A stretch of 64,000 nt of DNA, from the NCBI RefSeq assembly GCF_947623445.1, contig NC_135244.1, positions 15,996,860 to 16,060,859 on the forward strand, written 5' to 3'. The stretch comes from Clavelina lepadiformis (lineage: Eukaryota > Chordata > Ascidiacea > Aplousobranchia > Clavelinidae). Each line of letters begins with the position of its first letter. The first letter of the stretch is position 1. The notes below the pieces were generated by a model that worked only from the letters and a program-made list of their open reading frames with translations, did no database searches and was not told where the DNA came from. Position numbers and translations under genes: made by a program. Shown in pieces: positions 11,258 through 21,042 of the stretch.

Positions 11258-13540
11258 ATGGCAAACTTGTGCTGTTTACCAATGTGTAACAACAGGTCAC
11301 CTGCCGTGACTCTCTTTAAGATACCTTCGAGAAAATTTGTAAAAAAAGAGAAGGAAAGCTGGGCAGAAAGGTTGGAGTGTATCGTGCTGGCTTGCAGAAG
11401 CGACGAGCACATAAAAAATCTATTTGCTCGAGATGCTGTGAAAATGTATGAAGTGCATTTTGAAAGATCTGACATTGTTTTAAGTAAAATTTGTTTTACA
11501 TACACTTACATGTAGTGTAGCTAGTGTATTGAGGAAAGATATGTAATGTAATGCCATGTCTAGCGTTTGATGCAGTGTTTGTTTTCCATGAGATGGTTTG
11601 ATGCAGAACTTCATAAAATTTACTAGCGAGTGAGCACAGCATAACACTGCATCTGTAACAAGCTATTAGTGCAAACCTTCACTGTGGTTTCAGATTAATA
11701 TATGTACGATTACAAGTATCAAAATTGAAAATGTTCATGTATGCACAAATAAGAGTTTTTTAGCAGAGGGTTCCCCTAAAGAATTATGTGAAGGAGCAGT
11801 ACCCACTTTGTCTTTGCCTAAGCTGACTTTGGCACAGGTACATTCAAGAAAGCCGCCGAAGAAGCGTATCTTTGAAACAAAAATACATTTCAAATCTGTT
11901 GCGTCCTTGAAATCTGCTCGCTTGCCAGAAGGTTGGTAGAGGTCATTTGAAAACAAAAATGTTGTTTTTTCTTTTTATGATGGCTGTGATCAACCTAAAT
12001 ACTCAATTGGAGTATTATATGACATGTCATTAAGGATATGCTATTATGGCTGGAAAGCACCTCGCTCAAGTTGTATTTACTGCCTGGACATAACTACTCA
12101 AACACTACACGGCACCATAAAAGATATTGAATCGTTTTCAATATGTTCTGGATTGTATAATTCCGGAAGTGGCCTGCCACACATGACTACCAGATCTATG
12201 ACACCATTCAGTTCTGAAAATGCACCAACAGTAAGGAAACTTGCATACAGGTGAAACTAGTTTTTCAATTGTGCCTATTGCATTTGTTACATAAAGAAAT
12301 GGGGAAAGATATCACCCTGAGTTAATAAAGTAGGTTTAGGTCTCCTTGAGTACTAAACTACTGAAGTAATTGGTGTAAAGATATCAACATGTTTTAAGTT
12401 CAGTTGACCTCAATTTTTTGTTTATTTCGTAAAAGCGTGCTAAAATCAACCCTTGCAATTTTCTTTATAGGTTCTGTTTGAGTCTAGCTGCTAAAAGTAA
12501 AAATTCCTATGAAGAATTACGACAAAGTGGCATTTTACGACTACCAAGCTCACGCACCCTAAATGACTATCGGTAGCGTATGGGTTCAGTTCTCTGCAAT
12601 TTGGCTACCTACGAGCAATTGTTTCACTTGCTCACTTTTGTACTGTTTTCAGAAACGTTTACTGCACTGCACCTGGCATTCAAGATAATGTTTTAGAAGA
12701 ACTGAAATCCGAAAGTCTCAGTCTAGCATCACATGAACGATTTCTCGTTATATCAATCGATGAAATGAAAGGTGAAACTTTTCTTGGTATTTTTAACACT
12801 ATTAATCACACTGTGTAAGATTCTTATTCATGCTTTTTTTGTTTACAGTGAAAGAAAATATTGTGTATAATGCAGCAACAGACCGAATAATAGGATTTGT
12901 TGATCTGGGTGTCGACAGACAATACAATAATGAAGCTCCTGCCACACATGCCCTACAATTTTATGGTAGGAGTATCCTTAGCAATTTTCCCCGGCCTATT
13001 GTCTTTTATGCCACCAAGAATACAAAGGCATTTCACTTGGTTAGCATGTTCTGGGAAGTGGTTGAATCCTTGGGCGGATGTGGTTTTACAGTCTTAGCAC
13101 TTGTTGCTGATGGTGCATCCTGCAATCGAAAATTGTTCCAATTGCTCAACAATTCCAATTTGACCGTCCCCTATAAGTGCATTAATATTTATCAGCCAGA
13201 AATGCCTATTTATTTGATTAGTGACCCTCCACACTTGCTGAAGACAGCCTGTAACTGTGTGAGATCCAGCCGTCCAGGTGGAGCTAGAATGATGAAGTAC
13301 AATCAACATTTCATTTTGTGGGAACATTTTTGCAAAGTTCCCTACCTATTTGAAAGTTCAGAGTTGAGAAGTTGCAAGTTGACTGATGGCCATTTTTCCC
13401 ATAAGAGTTACGCAAAAATGCGGGTTTGCTATGCCGCACAATTGCTCTCTGGTGTAGCGGCTGTTTATTATAAATTGGCGAGAACGTACACTCTGGTTGA
13501 CCGCCATACAGGACAAGCTCAACAGCAGTTGGCTAATTGA
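11258..13540 (+). pseudogene. P-element transposase (THAP domain), C-terminally truncated
   Basis: Exon 1 (11258-11483) encodes a THAP zinc-finger start, MANLCCLPMCNNRSPAVTLFKIPSR, with the C2-type spacing but a weak remainder. It splices in frame to exon 2 (11764-11931), which is basic and Pro-rich. Exon 12481-12572 carries LRQSGILRLPSSRTLNDYR, a signature of the family. Exon 12653-12771 gives ERFLVISIDEMK with the first catalytic Asp. Exon 12849-13540 gives LALVADGASCNRKLF with the second Asp, then the GTP-binding insertion start YLISDPPHLLKTACN. The frame stops 110 residues later, so the distal catalytic acidic residue and C-terminus are missing. One exon joining 11931 to 12481 is not identified because phases do not match directly. 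Confidence 0.82.
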
Positions 13541-13761
13541 TTAATAGGCATATCGTATCTTACATGAAGTTTGCTGCATCGTCTTCTGGGTCACAATCTA
13601 TTTCAATAACTAACTTCAAATTGACATCCATTAGATCCCAACAACTGCACCACAATAACAAGATCTGAAATCAGACTTTCAGTAGCCTATTTTAATGACA
13701 CAACACCTGCAACATAAGGCCTATGCTAATGAGTTTAGTTGCTAATTGCCTGGTCGAAGAG

Positions 13762-14141
13762 AAATGTGGGGAACGAAAAAATCTGCCCGCGCAACTCAAG
13801 TAGGCTAGGCTAATCCATGCCTTGATACAAAACAGCAGCATTATCAGTTCAAGGAACTGAAACTAAGTTAATTGCTGAACCTAAAACTATCACCTGATTT
13901 CATTAATTAATTTCAATTAAAATTAACACCTGTTGGATCCCAACAACTGCACCGTAATAATAAGACTAATCTCTTCCAGCAGCAAACAGATCTGAAAATC
14001 ATTGTCGTCGTCTGCATGTTTATTGTTATGTAGTGAACCGTGACCGTGTCGAAAGTAGAATATGCTCCAAGAGAATAAAAGAAACAAAAATGACGTCATG
14101 CGCAAAAGAGAAGTTTCTACTCATGTGTTTCAATCTCTTTG
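13762..14141. repeat. P-element right terminal inverted repeat
   Basis: The uninterrupted right arm is the complement of 10225-10563 joined to 11033-11080. It shows only scattered substitutions, including TACTTGAG against TATACTTGAG beside the hAT insertion point of the left arm. A short internal direct repeat, GATCCCAACAACTGCACC, occurs here near 13934 and again near 13636. Confidence 0.88.
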
Positions 14142-14299
14142 GACTAACTTACAACGAAAAGATGAATTTCAAACAACATCCAATCACATACCTTTGAAAC
14201 GACAAACTAATGGAGAACACATAAAATCGATAATAAATTTGAATAGTTTGAAAGGGTTCAAAATATTGGACACTAGAAGAGCAACGAGATTGCTGTGAG

Positions 14300-16385
14300 C
14301 TCTTGTGACGATTACGTCACGAATAACGAGTTGTTTTCGAGATGTTTGAAATTTAATTTAGAATCCTGTAATTCGGTTGTTTACCAGACTTGAGTTTTCC
14401 TTAATGACGTCAGATAAATTACCTTATGACAAAGATTATATTTCGCTTGTGCACTACTCGTGTGAAGTATTACACAAGGAACATATCCGTCATAAAGACC
14501 GCATATGCTGGCGGTAATTGTTTGAATATGAGCGAGGACGATTGATGGTTGGTGACTTGTTTTGCTTCTGTTTCGATTGATGAGTTCTCATTTCTCAAAT
14601 TTGCGTGACTATGCTGTTAGTTGCTTGATCCTGTCTATACAAATTACTAACTTATAAAGTTCCCATTTTATTTATTATCAGACACGAAGGCTTTCACCTT
14701 CTGGCAAATCTTGCTGAATGTTACATCGCGCTCAGTAACACGTGAGACGGTAAAAGGGAAAAGGGAAAATCGTAAACATTACAACAGTATATATATGTGG
14801 CAAGCTAGTTCAAGCGAGGAAATTATCTGACGTCATTAAGGAGAACGCAAATTTGGTCAACAACTGAATTACGGGATTCTAAATTAAATTCCAAACATTT
14901 CAAAAACAACTCGTGAGTCGTGACGTAATCGTCACATAGCCTTCCTACCCAGAGTAAAGCTTGCCTGAAATGAAATTGAAGGCAACCTTTACTCGACAAA
15001 ATTATGTCTTTGATGAAAATATTTATCACGGTCATTAAAACAAGAATTTAGTACAGTACAATGACAGAGTTCGGTAAATATAACAAATATCGATACACCG
15101 TTTCACTTGAAATACAAAACATGAGACATAAGCTTACAGAAGTGTCGCATTTCCTTGCGTGTCGAAGGTAAAAAAATGAGCGATCACGTCTGCGTGTGTC
15201 GTTCCGCGGCTGTAGCAAGCCTTGTTCGCGGTAGAGAGATGCAGTTTGTTGCGATGTCCAGTGGACTTTGTTTCTTGATGCGTAAAAAATATATACAATA
15301 GTTTGCTCATGCTCTTGGAGATGTATAACACGTTAGTTAGGCGATCAAAACTTCATCACATCAACCAGGTATCAATGCCATTAGTTCTGTTGCTTCCGAA
15401 TTAGTCTGGTTGCTGATATTGTAGATGGAATGTCTTGAAAACTTCCTCGTTGACTAGCGTTCGTAGTTGGCTGATCTTGCTGTTGAAACTTGGTCATCAA
15501 AACTTCATAAATAGCTGGTGACATTCTTTCTCGCTCAATATGCAACTAACTCAGCAATTTCGAACTGTTCGGGGCACCAATTTATGACAAAAAATCATTC
15601 GTTGAATTGATAGATGTTTTCTTCTGGCTCAATGAGATGGTTGTCATTTCTTGAACGGTTTGATAATGCTGTTTGCTTCTTAAATTCTGTCTATATATAT
15701 TGCTAAATTATAAAGTCTCATTTTATTTATTATAACACAAAGGCTTTTGCCTTTGGGCAAATCTTACTGAATGTTACATAGCGCTGTAGTAACCAGTGAA
15801 ATCGATCACGTAAAAAGGAAAGATTGAAAACATTACATCAGTATTTATATGTGACACACCAGTTCAAGCGAGGAAATTATCTGACGTCATTAAGGAAAAC
15901 TCAAGTCTGGTAAACACTGAATTCCAAGATCCCAAATTAAATTCCAAACATCTCAAAACAACTCGTGACTCGTGACGTAATCGTCACAACCTCGCTTGAA
16001 CTGGTGTGCCATATATATATCGATGCAATTTTTACATCTTCCTTTTCATGTGATCGATTTCACTGGTTACTACAGCGCTATGTAACATTCAGTAAGCTTT
16101 GCCCGAAGGCAAAAGCCTTTGTGTTATAATAAATAAAATGGGAACTTTATAATTTAGTAATTTGTATAGACAGAATCAAGCAACTAACAGCATAGTCACG
16201 CAAATTTGAGAAATGAGAACTCATCCATCGAAGCAGAAGTAAAACAAGTTATCAACCATCTATCGTCCTCGCTCATATTCGAACAATTACCGCCAGCATA
16301 TGCGGTCTTTATGGCAGATGAGTTTGTTGTGTAATACTTCACACAAGTAGTGCACAAACGAACTATAATATTTGTCATACTCTTT
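14300..16385. repeat. Nested inverted-repeat (foldback) cluster
   Basis: Two repeat units alternate here. Unit U (about 110 bp, bounded by TGACGTCATTAAGG and GTGACGTAATCGTCAC) occurs at about 14303-14415 (minus), 14826-14937 (plus) and 15876-15990 (plus). Unit V (up to 400 bp, containing the CGCATATGCTGGCGG and GGCTTTTGCC stretches) occurs at about 14427-14823 (plus), 15650-15875 (plus, partial) and 15991-16382 (minus). V-U-V(inverted) at 15650-16382 forms a large hairpin. The outer V copies are terminal inverted repeats of a roughly 1.96 kb block. No transposase is present and I cannot name the family. Confidence 0.75.
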
Positions 16386-17378
16386 TCAGGTGTTCAGCAT
16401 TTACAAACTAGTCACAATTGAGACACAAACAACGAGTCACCTACAAATGCTACGTGACCAAAGTCATGCAGTCCGTTGTCAAAGATAGGTTCCTTAGGTC
16501 AGGAGAATGTTTAAACAAAAAGTTAAATTTAGTTATTTAGAGTTTAATTAAAGTTATATTCAGATTAGAGAAAGTGAGATTCTTCTAGCCTAAAACGTTT
16601 GGGTTCAACGTTGTTGTTCAATGTTCAAATGTCATTCTTCGTTGACATCTCTTAAGACTCTCACATTTAAATTGTACGACACGAGTTTGCGCCCTGAATA
16701 ACACAAAGACATCTATGGACTCGATGTCTTTTTGTTGAAACCGAGTTGAAAGGAAATCTTTCATTCCTTGCTAATTTGAAATAGCTCGAATTATCAACAA
16801 AAATCCGATAGATTGAGCAAGCTTTTTTCACATACAAGCTTTCTCAGGCTCGATTTCATTCACAATTGTATATCAAGTTTAGATGCACTTATTTTGAACA
16901 AAATGTTGTTGAAATCGCTTTTTACGCATACTTGAAATAGAACGAACTTGATTGTTTCTGTTATATATGGAAGCAATTTTATGTACGGTATATGTAACAG
17001 ATGTATTAAGAAGCTTATTGTTAGATTGTTGCTGACTGTAAATAGCGCCAGTTGTGGCTAAACGCTACCCATAATGCCTCAGCTTGCTTGCCAATGTGCT
17101 AACATGCCAGTACGCATGCATTCCAGATTATGCGCCATACACGTGTGCTCACTTTTGACTTTCGTATTAAAATATGCTGTTAAAGGCCTCAAAGCCTGAG
17201 TCACTCAAAGCAGAACATTACAGTATATGTCAGACGAGAGTGGAAAAACTACATTCCTGGCTTTGGGCCAGAATGCACAATTGTGATCGATCAATATTTT
17301 GGCGGTTGCGTTTTACAAGCCATTCGCTGTTAAGTTTGCGAGGACGCCCAGTGTCTCGATACGGATTCAATAAAAATT
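16386..17378. other. No gene recognised
   Basis: AT-rich sequence with no supported exon, repeat terminus or RNA gene. The frame at 17174-17464 has no domain and runs into the hAT MITE. Confidence 0.45.
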
Positions 17379-17697
17379 CAGGGGTCGGCAACTTTTGTGC
17401 ACAACGGACCGGTTTAAAACGGAAATTTTTTCACGAAATTGCCTTCAAAAAAACACAACTCTGAATACACGCAACCTCTTCGAACCTCAAACTATTGTGG
17501 CAGCCGTTACACATTATGATGCAGCAAATACGATCATTATCATGTCCGATAATCCTATAATCGCGGATTTCCAATACATTTTTGGTGACAAAATGCGACA
17601 AGGTTATTGCACTACAGACATGAAAAAGTAATGCAGCCCGGTAACGATCTTCTAATGGACCGGTACCCGGCCGGGGCCCGGTGGTTGCCGACCACTG
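17379..17697. mobile_element. hAT-type MITE, worn flanks
   Basis: A 319-bp element begins CAGGGGTCGGCAAC and ends GGTTGCCGACCACTG, its near complement. GGACCGG and CCCGGCC stretches lie just inside the ends. The expected 8-bp duplication is not clear (TAAAAATT against CAATACAT), so the insertion is probably old. There is no coding capacity. Confidence 0.8.
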
Positions 17698-19320
17698 CAA
17701 TACATCGCATGTGATTTGAACTGGAATCTTACATTTACCATATCCTTTATATATGGCATTTTTTATGCCTTTCGTTTTATTTGATACAACTGGTTGTAGT
17801 AAATGGCTAAAGAGGTTGGTATTTCAAAAGTTTAACAAAACTTTTCGAGTTGCGTCATGGAGATCGGTTGACTGCTACCAGGATTCCACCACATGAAAAC
17901 GGAAAAAGGCTTTGAATTTTTTGATCATACCTTCCCTGCACTTCGCGACTAGGTTAACAACAAACTATCGTAACGAAAATGATTAAAGGAGATCCATCAA
18001 TTTAACTTGTGTTAATCAGTCGTGACTGCGCTACCGGAATGGTATCGACCGAAAATATCACCAACAGCCGCAAAATCATTGTAATTTTTAGGAGCGATAT
18101 TTGGGAGACTTCTGTATGCTGGTGATTCCACTTTCATGGCAGCAATTGTCTTAAATACCTTATAAAATTATACCCTATATACAATTTTTCTTTAATGTTT
18201 TCAAAGCTGATCGTCCCAATATCATAATCACATTATTTATATGTTTTGTGTAGACTTGTTTTGAAACTTAACCAAAAGAGCACGTTTCCGCTTAAAACTT
18301 AAAAAAAGAAACTGACAATAATTATTTTGTAAATCGTGATGCTAGTCTACGTGAATGTACAACAGTTAGAATACAATTGCTTTACGATATGTGTCTTGGT
18401 CTAGTCTAGTCACTACATAAGCTGTTACGCAATTTTTTATGAAGCACGTATCTGAAATCGAAGCTTAAATTTCATTCACAAAACTCAGCTTCATAAGGAG
18501 GCGCAAGAAATAACAAACTTTCTATAAGTTATGAAGAAACGCGTTTTTACAACCAAGCTGCAAAGTCAATTGCTGTCGGTTGTCAAATGTTTGGTTTCCA
18601 TAAAGCAATACATCCCTCCCATTGATGAAAGTTATATGACTATATCCAAATAAATTGTTGTTCTGTGGAATATTTTTTGATTTTGCAATAGGGTGGGCGC
18701 GAGTGTTTTGGCATCGTCAAATGGAGGCGCGTCTCTAAACGTTTAAGAACCTCTGTTAAAGCTCTCAGGACTTTGCTACTTTTCCCCGATCATTGATGTT
18801 GTGAGCGGATTTCTCGTCTTACCGTCCCATGACAGCTTACTTTTCGCTCCCTACAGTCAAGGATCACTAGTGAACGGTACGAACAACAACAGAAAAAATA
18901 ACCAGTACATTTGTATAACAATTTTGACATCTCAAAACGTTTGATGAAAAATTTCATTTTTAACTCATAATTGTTTTTCTATTTAATAACAAACAAATAC
19001 GATGACTATGGTCTGTCGTCACAAAGCAAAGTTCAGTGTGAAACTAGCAAGAAAAAAAGATGTTATACTCTGGTTATTCCTACTGTCTGTTGGAAGTCAA
19101 AAGGAAAACTCTGTGGAAGTTCATTTCGTCCACTAAGGTAAGGCATATATAATAATATTTTAAGGTTATAATGCGTTTGTTCTGATCAATATAGGTGGTA
19201 TTATCAAATAATTTAATGCATACCTAGTAAGGATACAAACAAGACATGGAAAAGTTGGTAGTCCTACCGTTCCAGTAACTATGCATAGCATGGTAGGGTA
19301 GTAACTTGCCGTTACACTGT
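17698..19320. other. No coding gene; possible leader exon near 19138
   Basis: No protein-coding exon is supported. A well-formed donor (CACTAAG followed by GTAAGG) at about 19138 could end an untranslated first exon of the ZDHHC gene, whose start codon lies 8 bases after an acceptor at 21034; this is speculation. A fragment near 18715-18775 resembles a single worn hAT end. Confidence 0.3.
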
Positions 19321-20440
19321 ATTATAATTAGGGCCATTTTTATATGACCTTAAAAAATCAATAATATGACTTTATTTTTTGGAAAATATGACTTTATATG
19401 ACTTTATGTGAAAATCGTGTATTTTTACATGCGAACAACGTCACTCACAGAACTAAAGAGTAAAACATACGCAACATAACAGCAATACACATCCATTTCT
19501 ATTTTAAACCACTGTTGTAGTACAGTTTCATGTAGTTTGGAATGTTAGAGTCTTTGAAGTTACGATTTGGACGTAAAAATGACTTTAGTAATGAAAATGA
19601 GCGCTCCACAGACGCTGATGTGGGTTGACACTTCTGCAGTTTTGCATAAAGCGCTGGTGAAATGTCTTGTCTTTGTAGCTCCATAATTTGTTTCACATCG
19701 TTTTTGTCCAATCGCTTCTTAATGTAATTTTTGAGCTCAAGCGGATCTTTTCCGAAATCAAGGGCATTTAGATCAGCATGGGCCTCTTTGATGGTGTACG
19801 TACAACTTTCCATTTTGAGTACAGTATTAAGTTTGAAATATTGTTGTAGTTGAGGCATATTTCTGTTAACTGACTAGTCAACTTTGGATCGTTGACTGAA
19901 TTTTTGACGCTCTTTACAATAACTCCTTAACCTTCCCATGCATTGTATATATTTAACTGTTATATTGTTCAGTTTGCTACTAGTTGTACTGTATTTGTAT
20001 ATAACTAGACCAAGGTTGAGCTTTTTAGCTTGCCTACCCACTGACTGAACTTCACATGACGTCCCACTTCAATGCACAGAAGTAGAACAGATTGTGTTGC
20101 AATACAATGCAATGTGTGACTGTGACCCCATAATGCAATTTGTGACCTCATAAAATATAGGTCTGTGACTGTAAGTGTTATGTTCAATCAGAAATTGCCT
20201 TACTTTCTTAGTGCTTCATACTTCTTCTTACTTTATAACTCAAAAATATGACTATATAACTTAAAAAGCTGATTTATGACCTAACCAGGTAAATATGACT
20301 TTATATGACTTCATAACTTTTTTAATATACCTCATAGGGATGCGCTTTGATGCGGATGCGCGGATAAAGTTGATTTTACGACTTACTGATGCATAGAAAA
20401 AAATATGACTTGAATGACTTTAAATGGCCCTAATTATAAT
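19321..20440 (-). mobile_element. hAT transposon remnant with subterminal TATGACTT repeats
   Basis: The element is 19329-20432 (1,104 bp). Its ends TAGGGCCATTT and AAATGGCCCTA are exact complements, and the 8-bp ATTATAAT flanks both sides (19321-19328 and 20433-20440). Both subterminal zones are packed with TATGACTT words, at about 19340-19410 and in mixed spacing at 20250-20420. Such motifs are the usual binding sites for hAT transposases. Only a dimerisation-domain ORF remains inside, so this is an internally deleted copy. Confidence 0.92.
19499..19858 (-). pseudogene. hAT transposase C-terminal dimerisation domain fragment
   Basis: A 119-residue open frame inside the hAT remnant. Residues about 69-119 (SPALYAKLQKCQPTSASVER then SFSLLKSFLRPNRNF) match the hATC dimerisation domain, with its hallmark VERSFS segment followed by a basic helix. 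The zinc-finger and RNase H-like catalytic parts of a full transposase (usually 500-700 residues) are absent. The methionine at 19858 is only the first in frame, not a proven start. The frame has no internal stop, but this is expected to be a residue of a deleted gene rather than a functional protein. Confidence 0.85.
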
Positions 20441-21042
20441 AATGGTAACCGTTACAATGCTGTATTCTGATGATAACCATAGCTGTTACAATCCATGTTA
20501 AATTCTAGTTTACTTACTTTCCTTTGCGAATTTTCATTATCAGTATAACGTTAATTGCTAGTCATGTACGCCTAAACCTTGATCTCGTTCATTGGAAAAA
20601 TTCTTGTCATTAGGGCTTATTTGCGTTGTCTATTGAGTCACACTTGCATCAATAAACGCGAAATAAAACGAAACTTTATGTCGTATGTTGCACATACCAA
20701 CCAAGATCCGTGATTAACTTCATATGATAATGATTATCATACCATTGTTGTTACAGTATGGTTTTATTATTACTTTAGCAGTTACTGGTATAACATTTAC
20801 TGCATAACCTGTGGCTTACAAACTAGTTACCGGTCAACGTGTTGATTTCGATTTCAGATTACATTTTCGATAACGGTTTGAAGTTTTATTTGCTGTTACT
20901 ATTGATAGTCAGGTAAGCATATTCCGTCTTACAGGTGATTATCGTCTTACCGGTGTAGCCTACACTTTTAATAAATTCCGTCCTTGCAATACCTTCACAA
21001 CAATCAACAAAATACAAACCGTTTTCTATCTCAGGTTTAAAT
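20441..21042. other. Upstream region of the ZDHHC gene
   Basis: AT-rich sequence with no coding exon. It ends in a splice acceptor (TTCTATCTCAG, to 21034) just before the ZDHHC start codon. Confidence 0.4.

Larger units (their letters stand above)
10218..14148 (+). mobile_element. P-element superfamily transposon with long inverted repeats, truncated
   Basis: The element spans 10225-14141 (3.9 kb, of which about 0.47 kb is a later hAT insertion). It begins CAAAGAGATT and ends AATCTCTTTG. The flanks share GACTAAC (10218-10224 and 14142-14148), close to the 8-bp duplication usual for P elements. The terminal inverted repeats are about 380 bp, far longer than the 31 bp of Drosophila P, and weaker inverted similarity continues nearly to the start codon. 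The single gene keeps the THAP DNA-binding domain and the first half of the catalytic region but lacks the C-terminal half, so this copy is non-autonomous. Confidence 0.88.

Noticed and set aside
12024-12254. 76-residue frame within the P-element gene as a possible exon
   Set aside because: It does not resemble any part of a P transposase and its phases fit neither neighbour; left as unassigned intronic sequence.
15134-15331. 65-residue minus-strand frame between the foldback units
   Set aside because: No recognisable domain; I could not link it to a transposase or other protein.
17174-17700. Overlapping frames around 17.2-17.7 kb
   Set aside because: They run into a hAT MITE and have no homology or splice support.
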